From: an uncultured Dyadobacter sp.
Lineage (GTDB): Bacteria; Bacteroidota; Bacteroidia; Cytophagales; Spirosomataceae
Direction: 5' to 3'
NCBI RefSeq assembly: GCF_946482605.1
Contig: NZ_CAMLSE010000006.1
Location: 124,001 to 188,000, forward strand
Length of the DNA stretch: 64,000 bases
Below, piece after piece: positions 17,627 to 26,256 of the stretch. Positions within the stretch are counted from its first letter, which is position 1. Every line of letters begins with the position of its first letter. The position numbers and the translations under genes are program-made. The notes beneath the pieces were generated by a model, which saw only the letters and a program-made list of their open reading frames with translations, was not told the DNA's origin and did no database searches.

Positions 17627-18300
17627 AGATTCCCAACGAGCATAAAAAAAGATTTGCCCGTAGTGAGCAGAAAAGAAAGGTAGATGCGCGAGCGAAGCGG
17701 GTGTATTATTTAATTGTGTGCGAAGGGGAAAGGACTGAACCGAACTATTTCGAAGGATTAAAGCGGGACTTACCCAAAGGAGTATTGACAGCATTTCAAA
17801 TCGACATTGAAGGGTTGGGAATGAATACACAATCTCTGGTTGATGAGGCTGTTCGTTTGAGAGATGTTTATGAGAAAGAGACGGGTCGTGCCGTTGACAA
17901 CCTTTGGGTGGTATTTGATCGCGATAGTTTCGCAGCAAATGAATTCAACAATGCGATTGACAGCTGTGATGCAAGAGAAATATATTGCGCATGGAGTAAT
18001 GAGGCATTTGAATTGTGGTACTTGCTGCACTTTCATTATTATAATACAGCTATTGGCAGGCACGATTATCAACGACTGATCGAGAATAATTTGCGGGGAT
18101 TTTTAACAGATGACTATGCTTACAAGAAGAACAGCCTTGAAATGTATGACTTACTGAAAAGATTTGGCAGTGTTTCGGATGCGATACGTAACGCTCAAAG
18201 GCTTGCCCGGAATTTCGAAGGAAGACAGGACTATGCAGATCATAATTCATGTACGATGGTGTACAAGCTGGTTGATGAGCTGCTCAATCTTAATATTTAA
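17611..18300 (+). CDS. rloB: RloB-family putative TOPRIM-like effector
   Basis: A 229-residue protein with the RloB/AbiLii signatures: CEGERTEPNYFE (37-48), an acidic VVFDRDSF (100-107) and the conserved SNEAFELWYLLHF (129-141). The Glu and Asp-x-Asp pattern resembles a TOPRIM metal site, which in the related AriB effector cleaves tRNA; activity here is inferred. The N-terminus is strongly basic. It overlaps rloA by 16 bases and ends 15 bases before the helical gene of the GTPase system, so the two defence modules are probably on one transcript. Confidence 0.88.
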   Translation: MARKIKIPNEHKKRFARSEQKRKVDARAKRVYYLIVCEGERTEPNYFEGLKRDLPKGVLTAFQIDIEGLGMNTQSLVDEAVRLRDVYEKETGRAVDNLWVVFDRDSFAANEFNNAIDSCDAREIYCAWSNEAFELWYLLHFHYYNTAIGRHDYQRLIENNLRGFLTDDYAYKKNSLEMYDLLKRFGSVSDAIRNAQRLARNFEGRQDYADHNSCTMVYKLVDELLNLNI

Positions 18301-18315
18301 AACTTATCTATCAGT

Positions 18316-19578
18316 ATGGAGAATAAATTTTTACAATCATTTCTGGAAACTGGGCTATTTGATATTGGCGATAGTGACGAAAGACTTACTTATCTGGAAG
18401 AGTCAATCCAGGAACTTCAGAATAAATTAAAGGAAACGCCTTCATTATTACCTGTATATACGCTGGTGGCATTAGATCCTGAAATTCCTGACGATGAGCC
18501 TGTCTTGAAAGAGACGGAAGCGATCGTGACAACACACTGGCGTGCACTGAGGGTGAAATTTAAAGAAATGCCAAGACCTATATTACGTGGAGTAATCCTG
18601 AATGCGCTTTATAATTTGGCTTCTGTTGATGCTTACAAAGCAAGGATAATATACTTAACAGGGAGTAATTTTTATCCATATGCCAAGCTGGGTAGAGAGA
18701 AAGAGTGCATTGAGAAACTTATTACCGATTTGGGTGAGCTTGCTGAGACAGACGCAATTGAAGAGTGGTCTCTGACAGAAGAAGAACCTTCTTTGAAATT
18801 GAGTACTCTGAAAATTAACGATTTCAAATTTGGGAGTTTAGAATTCGACAGTGAAGCCTTGAAGGTTGCTATGAGAACAGCCATAGGAAATACGCCTTCA
18901 GGACATAATACTCAGCATACTGGAAATTCTGTATGGGGGGAACACTTTGCTGAAAATTCCAGTAAAGGTATTTCCAAAGCATTTCAAACATCATTGGAAG
19001 CATTTAGTAAATCTCTGTCTCCATCAAGTATCGAAGCCCCAATAAATAAATTTTTCACAGAGTTTAAAAAATCTCTGGATGCTAACCTGAAGTCATCTTT
19101 TGTGTCGTTAGCGGCAGTCGAACGCAGAAGTAAGCTGCTTTGGTGGAAAGAAACATTGTATTCTCCTTCCCTGAAAGGCAGCTATCGGGATTTAGATACG
19201 AGCTTACAGCCTATCGTGATGGCTTTTGACTTGTATGAGCAACTGCCAGCGATTACTCCAGTGAGTGTGGATTATCTATTGAAAGACACCTTGCATTTGT
19301 TGAACATTGCATCTGTTGACAAAAAAACATTTGAAGCACATTTAGATGCTTTTGCAAAAGCAGAAAGTGTAAAACTGTTGAAAAATTATTTCAAAGAGTC
19401 TCTCCCGGAAGGCAGAGTCACAATCACCGATTTCATTGGACTTTTGGTTTTTGATAAAGCATCAGTCAGTGATTTTCAAAGGCGTACGGGTATAGTCCCC
19501 AATGAAACTATTTCGCTGAAGGATCTCGCAGTAGTAATTCTGCATGATTTGATGACCCAAAATTTAATTTCCGAATAG
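18316..19578 (+). CDS. all-helical GTPase-system protein (GASH-like)
   Basis: A 420-residue protein predicted to be almost wholly helical, without enzyme motifs. It begins MENKFLQSFLETGLFDIGD. Its middle is Ser/Lys-rich and low-complexity-like (about 190-260), and its second half is helical. Position and features match the helical component (GASH) of the GTPase-based conflict systems predicted computationally by the Aravind group, where it always precedes two GTPases. I assign it mainly from context. It lies 15 bases after rloB and its TAG abuts the ATG of the next gene. A scaffold or sensor role is inference. Confidence 0.72.
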   Translation: MENKFLQSFLETGLFDIGDSDERLTYLEESIQELQNKLKETPSLLPVYTLVALDPEIPDDEPVLKETEAIVTTHWRALRVKFKEMPRPILRGVILNALYNLASVDAYKARIIYLTGSNFYPYAKLGREKECIEKLITDLGELAETDAIEEWSLTEEEPSLKLSTLKINDFKFGSLEFDSEALKVAMRTAIGNTPSGHNTQHTGNSVWGEHFAENSSKGISKAFQTSLEAFSKSLSPSSIEAPINKFFTEFKKSLDANLKSSFVSLAAVERRSKLLWWKETLYSPSLKGSYRDLDTSLQPIVMAFDLYEQLPAITPVSVDYLLKDTLHLLNIASVDKKTFEAHLDAFAKAESVKLLKNYFKESLPEGRVTITDFIGLLVFDKASVSDFQRRTGIVPNETISLKDLAVVILHDLMTQNLISE

Positions 19579-20538
19579 ATGGCCGGTAATTGCTCCCAAG
19601 GTTCATGTTACCCCGAGGAGGTAGGATGTAACATAGAAGGCTGTGCGGTATTAACCGAATGTAAATACTACAAGGTCTCAGAAAAAGAAACCGCTAAGAC
19701 AGTCTCACCGGAAGAAACGCAGCTTGTCAGGATCCCGTGGACAGGAAATACTATGGGGCTTGGAGATCTGAACTATTTAACGGCTACCTCACAGGTTATT
19801 TTGATAGGTGTTTCAGGTGCTGCCAGCGCCGGGAAGACCACTTTTTTAGCTACACTTTATTGCTTGCTTCGGCACGGAGTGCCAATTGGCGATTACCATT
19901 TCAGTGGTTCATTAACGCTTGGCGGCTGGGAAAATATAGCTTGGTACCTGCGCTGGAAAAGAAACAGTGATATTCAGTTCCCTCCCCACACCAGCAGCAA
20001 TGCAGGCAGGGTGCCGGGCTTGCTACATCTGGCGATAAGGGATGAGAAAGGGCCTGAAAAGCATTTGGTTTTTACCGATGCACCTGGTGAATGGTTTGAT
20101 AACTGGATGGTCAATAAAACCGATCCCAATGCGCAAGGAGCCAATTGGATCCATCAAAACTCAGATGCATTCCTTTTGTTTGCCGATTGTGAAATGCTTG
20201 CCGGGGAAAAAAGGGGCACAGCCCGTAAACAGATAAGGTATGTAGCCGACCGGATCAAAGACCAACTAGGCAGTAGGCCACTGGGACTGGTTTGGTCCAA
20301 GTCCGATATAGTGATTGATCAGCGGGCAAAACAGCAAATCACTGGCTACCTGAACAACTCGCCCATTGATCATTACCTGGAATTCCAGACCAGTGTCCGG
20401 GAAGGGGAAGATCAGCAGTTCCATCAAAATATCTGCGCCAGTATTGAGTGGATACTCTCGGTAATTGGGAGCAATACCAACAAAGGAATTGCCATTGGTT
20501 TGTATCAGCCAGAGGACCTATTTCTTTCGAAACGATAA
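19579..20538 (+). CDS. double-GTPase system, GTPase with Cys-rich N-terminus (DO-GTPase2-like)
   Basis: A 319-residue P-loop GTPase. The first 30 residues hold five cysteines (C5, C10, C17, C22, C28), perhaps a metal-binding knot. The G domain shows Walker A GVSGAASAGKTTFL (77-90), a Walker B/G3 region VFTDAPGEWF and a G4-like WSKSD. It starts directly after the stop of the helical gene and ends 7 bases before the second GTPase. The pair resembles the double-GTPase arrangement of predicted NTP-dependent conflict systems, in which the GTPases would switch an effector complex. No biochemical data exist for this protein. Confidence 0.78.
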   Translation: MAGNCSQGSCYPEEVGCNIEGCAVLTECKYYKVSEKETAKTVSPEETQLVRIPWTGNTMGLGDLNYLTATSQVILIGVSGAASAGKTTFLATLYCLLRHGVPIGDYHFSGSLTLGGWENIAWYLRWKRNSDIQFPPHTSSNAGRVPGLLHLAIRDEKGPEKHLVFTDAPGEWFDNWMVNKTDPNAQGANWIHQNSDAFLLFADCEMLAGEKRGTARKQIRYVADRIKDQLGSRPLGLVWSKSDIVIDQRAKQQITGYLNNSPIDHYLEFQTSVREGEDQQFHQNICASIEWILSVIGSNTNKGIAIGLYQPEDLFLSKR

Positions 20539-20545
20539 ACGAGGC

Positions 20546-21400
20546 ATGAGCAGGACAGAAAACAATATATTGGTAATTGGTGGCCCGCATGTGGGGAAGA
20601 CTCATTTCGGGGGGCAATTGTACGGCAGACTGATCGATAGACAGGGTCTTTATCGGATTGTTACACCACCTGAGAATTTAAGTGTTTTCCAGGAGGTGCT
20701 CGATTGCTTGAATGAAGGGCGATCTGCTGGGCACACGCATTCATCGGCAAATGAGAAACTGGAACTGGAAATCCAGGATAACCAGGGCAGGAAAATACTT
20801 TTTGCATTTCCTGACTATGGCGGGGAGCAAATCAAAAGGATCGTCAATGACCGGAAGGTGGACAATCTATGGAAAGAAAATATAGAAGGAAGTAGCGCCT
20901 GGATGCTCTTCATTAGACTTGATGAAATTCTGCCCGTTGAAGATGTGATCAACAGAGGGCTGCCTGAAAATGATGTGCTTGAAAAGAGGATGAATGGCAC
21001 TGAGCCGATGGAGTTATCCGACGCAGCATTCTATGTGGAGTTGCTTCAGATTTTATTATATACCAAGGGTGTGGCAAGGTTTCAAAAAACACCTGCGCCC
21101 CAGATCACGGTCGTGCTCTCTTGTTGGGATAAAATCGCCGACCGGGCCGTAACAGATCTTCCGGTGAATTTGCTAAAAGGCCGTTTACCTATGCTTTATG
21201 ATTTTATTTTTTCCAACTGGAAAAAGGAAGCTATATCCATCATCGGTCTTTCCTCAACGGAACGAACGTTATCCAATGAGCATGCCGATAGAGAATATGT
21301 GAATGAGGGGCCTGAAAATTTTGGCTATATTATTACCGGGCAAGGCGTTAAGGAAAAGGATTTGACCAAGGCAATCTCTACACTGATTGGAACAGCATAA
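20546..21400 (+). CDS. double-GTPase system, second GTPase (DO-GTPase1-like)
   Basis: The ATG at 20546 (MSRTENNILVIGGPHVGKT) is the natural start. The frame extends upstream into the previous gene without family features. Walker A is GGPHVGKT (12-19), the Walker B/G3 equivalent is AFPDYGGEQ, and a G4-like LSCWDK follows. The 284-residue protein is distinct in sequence from the first GTPase, so the two are not recent duplicates. Its stop overlaps the TTG start of the GAP1-type gene by 14 bases, implying fixed stoichiometry through translational coupling. Confidence 0.78.
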   Translation: MSRTENNILVIGGPHVGKTHFGGQLYGRLIDRQGLYRIVTPPENLSVFQEVLDCLNEGRSAGHTHSSANEKLELEIQDNQGRKILFAFPDYGGEQIKRIVNDRKVDNLWKENIEGSSAWMLFIRLDEILPVEDVINRGLPENDVLEKRMNGTEPMELSDAAFYVELLQILLYTKGVARFQKTPAPQITVVLSCWDKIADRAVTDLPVNLLKGRLPMLYDFIFSNWKKEAISIIGLSSTERTLSNEHADREYVNEGPENFGYIITGQGVKEKDLTKAISTLIGTA

Positions 21401-23924
21401 GAATATTCAGGTTCACCAAGCTTATTTCGGCGAAGTCAACAAATCACATGGATGTATTGGCATGAGTGTGGAAGATGCAGAATTGAAATCCTTTCTGACT
21501 GCATTTACCGACCGCCCAAGCTCGATCCCGCCAGGATTTCGGCCCGAGCCATATCTGGCTGGTTCGGCATTTTTAAATTACTATATATTTACCAAGACAT
21601 TTCCCGATAGCACTGCATCCAGATTGGGCATGGTGTACACCCATGCTCTAATCGTTGATATCAATGACATACAGTATGTGGATGACCTGGAAAGCTTCTT
21701 TTTAAGTTTCGTTGACGGGGTCCCCTTGGAAAGGCCCAGGTTAACTCACTTTGAATTTACCAACCCACCCATCAAGTTACTTGGCGGTGGTAACATTTAC
21801 CCCCGGTATGTTCAAAGCACTGTCGCCAGGTTAGTAGCAGGATCAACTCCGATTGCTTTTTGCGGGACTTTGGAGTCTTTCGGATTTACGTTGAAAAGTA
21901 TATGGGCAGGGCTACCATTGCCGTTCAGGAAATGTTTCAGATATACTGTTGGTTTTTCATCCAATGATCTTCGCGATACGGCCCCAATGGTTATCTACTT
22001 TCAGAGTGGCCTCGAATCAAAACTGACTGGCGTGGACTTGGTCACAGATCAGGACCATGCTGAAATAGAGATCCATTCACAAGTCGAACTTTTTTTACTT
22101 GGGGCTAAAAGGGACAGCCAGTTCTCCACGTTCATCACGGATTTAAATGTTGACCTTTCTGATTTTACAACGTTTAACAGTTCAGCGAAGGCTTACGGTT
22201 TTTTCACTGAGATAGGTCAGCAAGCCGACCCGAACAAATTGAGATCTCTAATCCGGTTTATTGCCAAACTATCCCCCCGTAAAGAGGATGGAGCATCAAT
22301 CAAGTCAAAGATCATCCAACTTCTTTCTGAGGATATTTCAGAAGGTAAAGATGGCAACATCAAGGCACTGCGAAACATAGGATTAGAAGAATTCGTAGAC
22401 GGGAGTGAGAGTCTCGCCTTGGCTATCGGCCAATATCTACAACGCTCTTTTGGTGGTGAGCTCAACTTTGATGATTATGTTGTTTCCGAGTTGATAGAAC
22501 TTTTAGCCTCGGGGAGCAATACCGACTGGTGGAATAAGGCACTTTCTGATTCACTGAAAGGTATTGTCTCGACAACAAGTAAAAAGACCATACACAACAT
22601 CTGGAAGCTGCTGGATATACCTGGGCCAAAAATCTTAGAGTGGATACCGATTGCCAGTGTGTACGAAAAGAGTATGATAGAATATTTCCCGGGCTCCTTC
22701 AAGGAGTCAAGCGCCAAAGAGCTGCTGCCTGCGTTGCAGAAAAGGAAGTGGTTTCTGTTAAATGCCTATGTACTGACGGTTTACCTTAAAACATCGGATG
22801 CTCTTCTGCAACAGCTACATATTGAAGAGCATTTGTCCTACCGGGATTCTGTGGGTTCGTTATTTCTGATGGGTAAATTATCCGATAGGGAATTGTTGTC
22901 CCTCACCTTATCTTCTGAAAATGAAAAGCTCGTCAACTGTTTTGCCAGACGTATTGAGCAGGCAGAGATTTTGTTATCTGAAATGGATATCTCTAAAAAT
23001 ATCTGGGCTTTGATCTGGGCAGAGTCGTTAAGGTTAACAAAAAAACTTTCTCATGGGGTTACCAACTTGCAGGAAGTTGTGCGTAAAATATACCATTTAA
23101 CCTGTCAAGGAGTAAATGTTCCTGAAATTATTGTCGAACTGTTTGCCAAAAGCGAACTTGCCGACCTGTCAGGTTATGTGGATCGAGATGTTTTTTGGCA
23201 AAAGGTACCCGCTCATTATCAGGGCGACTTTTTAGAGGCCACGGCGAATGGCTTTATCAGCAGGCTAATAAAGGAAAAGGAAGAACTGGCAAAACCAGAA
23301 AAGCCATTAGAACAAAGACTCGTTTCGGATGCCTTTATAGGCTCTTTTCTCAATAAGTATCGTGACGATATGGATGCTGTTGTAACAGTTTATGAAAATT
23401 TACCGGGTTTAAAGGACCGCTTTTTAGCGGATTATATCAGGAACTATCGTAGCAGCATTTCTGATTTTCTTTCTTCAAGACTAGGGAGCCTCTTATATAC
23501 AAATCAGTTTCGACAATCCGCAGAGCGGATTTTCGAAAAAGCAAAAGACAACGCATCATTTAAAATTGCACTCAATAAGTGCAAAGACCTTGTCTATGTT
23601 GGGTTAATTGACAAATTTCTTTACAGGCATTTGTTCAGTGAAACCATCACTGATGAAGTTGCCTACGCTGCTTTGAGAGAACTGGCCTTGTTGCTGTACC
23701 CACAGGGGCCAGAACAGAATGATTTATGGGAGAGGGCTGGCGGCAAGAATAGTAAATTGAACAATCATCAAACCAGGGAGGAGAGCTGGTATCACGCGCT
23801 ACATTTGTTACAGTATGGTGGCGGGGGTAGAGATATATCTGTAAAGTCACTACTGAAGGAAATGCACAGTGACTTTCAGCAGAATAAGGGAGTGTCACAT
23901 TTATTGGATTACTTTAAAAAATAA
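21387..23924 (+). CDS. GAP1-type GTPase-associated protein with C-terminal effector-associated domain
   Basis: An 845-residue protein. The TTG at 21387 is chosen because the N-terminal domain begins immediately with VHQAYFGEVNKSHGC; the first ATG (21462) would delete it. The N-terminal region matches what I know of GAP1-N domains, and the long middle is helical. Residues 762-845 carry LYPQGPE and WERAGG and a GGGG turn. This is the same domain that ends the next protein, matching an effector-associated (EAD1-like) adaptor. By family logic this protein couples the GTPases to the effector through EAD-EAD binding. It is followed by the nucleosidase after 1 base. Confidence 0.77.
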   Translation: MEQHKNIQVHQAYFGEVNKSHGCIGMSVEDAELKSFLTAFTDRPSSIPPGFRPEPYLAGSAFLNYYIFTKTFPDSTASRLGMVYTHALIVDINDIQYVDDLESFFLSFVDGVPLERPRLTHFEFTNPPIKLLGGGNIYPRYVQSTVARLVAGSTPIAFCGTLESFGFTLKSIWAGLPLPFRKCFRYTVGFSSNDLRDTAPMVIYFQSGLESKLTGVDLVTDQDHAEIEIHSQVELFLLGAKRDSQFSTFITDLNVDLSDFTTFNSSAKAYGFFTEIGQQADPNKLRSLIRFIAKLSPRKEDGASIKSKIIQLLSEDISEGKDGNIKALRNIGLEEFVDGSESLALAIGQYLQRSFGGELNFDDYVVSELIELLASGSNTDWWNKALSDSLKGIVSTTSKKTIHNIWKLLDIPGPKILEWIPIASVYEKSMIEYFPGSFKESSAKELLPALQKRKWFLLNAYVLTVYLKTSDALLQQLHIEEHLSYRDSVGSLFLMGKLSDRELLSLTLSSENEKLVNCFARRIEQAEILLSEMDISKNIWALIWAESLRLTKKLSHGVTNLQEVVRKIYHLTCQGVNVPEIIVELFAKSELADLSGYVDRDVFWQKVPAHYQGDFLEATANGFISRLIKEKEELAKPEKPLEQRLVSDAFIGSFLNKYRDDMDAVVTVYENLPGLKDRFLADYIRNYRSSISDFLSSRLGSLLYTNQFRQSAERIFEKAKDNASFKIALNKCKDLVYVGLIDKFLYRHLFSETITDEVAYAALRELALLLYPQGPEQNDLWERAGGKNSKLNNHQTREESWYHALHLLQYGGGGRDISVKSLLKEMHSDFQQNKGVSHLLDYFKK

Positions 23925-23925
23925 T

Positions 23926-24942
23926 ATGGAGAAAAAAATCTTAATTGTTACTGCGCTAAGTTTAGAATTTTTAGCTGTTAAAGAATACCTGTCGGACAAT
24001 AAGCTGGTTGCACATCCCACGACGGGGTCAATGTATAATTCAGGGAGATATACTTTCAATACGGCATCGGTGGATGTGTTGCTGGTGGAAACAGGGGCCG
24101 GTAATATAAGGGCAGCCGATGAAACGGGAAGGGCCATTGATTTTTTTAAGCCTGACTACACTTTTTTTGTTGGCGTGGCTGGAGGAATAAAAGATGTTCA
24201 TATAGGTGATATCGTTGCTTGCTCCAAGGTGATTGGTTTTGAATCAGGGAAAGCAGATGTTGAATTTAAACCAAGGTTTGAAAGTGTTCCATCCTCTTAT
24301 GTCCTAGAGCAAATAGCTAAGCATGTTAAAAGAGAGGGAATTTGGAAGGCTAGGTTGCCAGCAGGTAGTAATCCGGATGCGTTTATTCAACCGGTCGCTG
24401 CAGGCGAGAAAGTCGTTTCCTCGAACAGATCTGCGGTTTACACGTATTTAAAACAATATTGCAGCGACGCAGTAGCTGTCGACATGGAGGGAATAGGTTT
24501 TCTGCTTGGCGCCCGAGTATACCACACGCATGCAATAGAAGTGAGAGGCATATCTGATCTGCTCGAGAACAAAGAAGAGGCCGATGCCAGTGGCTCCCAG
24601 CCCCTTGCTGCCGCTAATGCAGCTAGCTTTACTTTCGAGATGATTGAACAGCTGATGATTAATGAACGTGTAACACGAGATATATACACATCGGAGTTTA
24701 AGAAGAAGCTGGTGAATGAACTTGTTAATCTTTATCCCCAGGGACCTGAACACGAAAATATCTGGAAAAGAGCGGGGGGTGATGTTTCGATACTGGTCAA
24801 TACCTCATCAAGAAAATCTCAGTGGTACGATGCGGTTGATAAATTGGGCAAAGGTGGAGGTGGCAAGAATATAACATTGGAATCGCTTCTAAATGAGGTA
24901 AATGAAGACTTTCCTGAATCGGTAACTTTTCTTTTTCAATAA
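23926..24942 (+). CDS. PNP/MTAN-family nucleosidase with C-terminal effector-associated domain
   Basis: A 338-residue predicted effector. The ATG at 23926 opens MEKKILIVTALSLEF, a phosphorylase-superfamily start. Family motifs include VGVAGGIKDVHIGDIV, the ribose-binding Glu in VDMEGIGF, and the catalytic Asp in VRGISDLL, so the enzyme should be active. Residues about 256-338 repeat the C-terminal domain of the preceding protein (LYPQGPE, WKRAGG, GGGG). Related nucleosidases in Detocs and CBASS systems cleave ATP to stop infected cells, so the same outcome is plausible here. The substrate could also be MTA or adenosine. Confidence 0.85.
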   Translation: MEKKILIVTALSLEFLAVKEYLSDNKLVAHPTTGSMYNSGRYTFNTASVDVLLVETGAGNIRAADETGRAIDFFKPDYTFFVGVAGGIKDVHIGDIVACSKVIGFESGKADVEFKPRFESVPSSYVLEQIAKHVKREGIWKARLPAGSNPDAFIQPVAAGEKVVSSNRSAVYTYLKQYCSDAVAVDMEGIGFLLGARVYHTHAIEVRGISDLLENKEEADASGSQPLAAANAASFTFEMIEQLMINERVTRDIYTSEFKKKLVNELVNLYPQGPEHENIWKRAGGDVSILVNTSSRKSQWYDAVDKLGKGGGGKNITLESLLNEVNEDFPESVTFLFQ

Positions 24943-25054
24943 TACAAAAGCAGTCAAAAGAATCTGCAAAAAGGGGCATCTCACGTGAGAACTGTCACTT
25001 CTCAAAACTGTACTGTACGTTGCTAAATAGTAATCACCTCCTCTACCAATATTT

Positions 25055-25483
25055 ATGACACCTAAAACTTTACAAGATGAGAGAAAGGGGATCATGGGGC
25101 TAATGTTCTGGCTTCTTGCTTTCTTTCTCATTCTTTTGGCAAGACCTGCATTCAAAAATGAATGGGATGCCGTTGCCGGCTTGTCGGAGGCCGCTATCGC
25201 CGTGATACCTGCAATAATGGCTTACGAAACAATCTATCAGTCACGTATCGATAAATTACCGTCTTTGTATATTGTTATTGACCCAACGAGCCGATATCAA
25301 TTGTTTCAACTGGGAATAGTAAACAATGGTGGGTCGTCTGCCTACCATTGTTTACTCACCTGGCTGGAAAAGGATCCCGAGTCGGGTAGAACTGTTCCCG
25401 TCCTCCATAACTGTTATAATAGCACAGTTTCATTCTGCAAGGATGAACAGTACAACCTCATTCGCGTATTATCAAAAGGATAA
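25055..25483 (+). CDS. small membrane-anchored protein of unknown function
   Basis: A 142-residue protein with two hydrophobic segments near the N-terminus (GLMFWLLAFFLILLARP and LSEAAIAVIPAIMAY) and a soluble remainder ending abruptly in IRVLSKG. The soluble part contains LGIVNNGGSSAYHCLLTWL, a beta-rich pattern. I do not recognise the family. The short C-terminus may mean truncation. It lies 112 bases after the nucleosidase gene in the same direction, at the edge of the defence island, so a defence role is possible but unproven. Confidence 0.6.
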   Translation: MTPKTLQDERKGIMGLMFWLLAFFLILLARPAFKNEWDAVAGLSEAAIAVIPAIMAYETIYQSRIDKLPSLYIVIDPTSRYQLFQLGIVNNGGSSAYHCLLTWLEKDPESGRTVPVLHNCYNSTVSFCKDEQYNLIRVLSKG

Positions 25484-25584
25484 ACGCATTTGACCAGGGT
25501 AGACGGATCAATTTTATGAGAATTAATAATTCGTTTTATTATTTTGTAAATCACACTTCATGGAAAGTATTAGGAGTTCTCTAA

Positions 25585-26247
25585 ATGACATTTTTAATGA
25601 TCAGCACTCATTTAACATTTTATGGCAATTTGTGTGACTTGGATCAAAGGATCCAGGACCTAAAAGGATACTATGGTGAAATAAACCAGCTCATTGAGAG
25701 TAAAAAGGCGACATTAGCTTTAATCCAAGTAGGCTATCATCAAAACACAGAATTATACAATAGAAAGCTGCTTTTTGAGAATATTGTCGAAGCAAATCTT
25801 CGCTCTTCTGTTATAGTTAGTTTGGTTACTTTGTTGGAGGTTGAGTTGCAGAGAATATGCAACGCTTTTAAAAAATCGCTCTCGCTGAAAATTAGTCATT
25901 CTGATTTTAAGGGAACAATTATCGATCAATTCAAACTCTATCTTACCAAAGTAGTTATGATTAACTACAATTTTGGGACAACAGAATTTGAATCGATCAG
26001 AGAAATTATTGAGCTAAGGAACTGCCTTGTTCACTACGAAGGGGTCATTGAAGACTTTTATGGCCGGAAGTTTGACCGAGTGAAAACCTTGAAAGACCTC
26101 AATCGAAAGTTTAGCTCGATACAAGTTATTGACGACGAGTATGTTTATTTGGATAAAGAGGCGTCATTAAATTGCATCAATGTCGTTGAGGAATTCCTAC
26201 GCCACATCTATTTGACTATTTTAAAATTTTTTCCTGAAAATGATTGA
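25585..26247 (+). CDS. HEPN-like helical protein
   Basis: A 220-residue, mostly helical, AT-rich gene. The motif LRNCLVHYEG contains R-N-x3-H, the R-x4-H signature of HEPN ribonucleases, which cleave RNA in toxin and abortive-infection systems. Upstream helices are long and amphipathic (SKKATLALIQVGYHQ, SVIVSLVTLLEVELQR). A second ATG six codons in is an alternative start. It stands alone at the end of the defence island, convergent with the coupling-protein gene; the stops are 9 bases apart. No antitoxin partner is seen, and a structural non-catalytic HEPN role remains possible. Confidence 0.65.
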   Translation: MTFLMISTHLTFYGNLCDLDQRIQDLKGYYGEINQLIESKKATLALIQVGYHQNTELYNRKLLFENIVEANLRSSVIVSLVTLLEVELQRICNAFKKSLSLKISHSDFKGTIIDQFKLYLTKVVMINYNFGTTEFESIREIIELRNCLVHYEGVIEDFYGRKFDRVKTLKDLNRKFSSIQVIDDEYVYLDKEASLNCINVVEEFLRHIYLTILKFFPEND

Positions 26248-26256
26248 ATTCTTATA

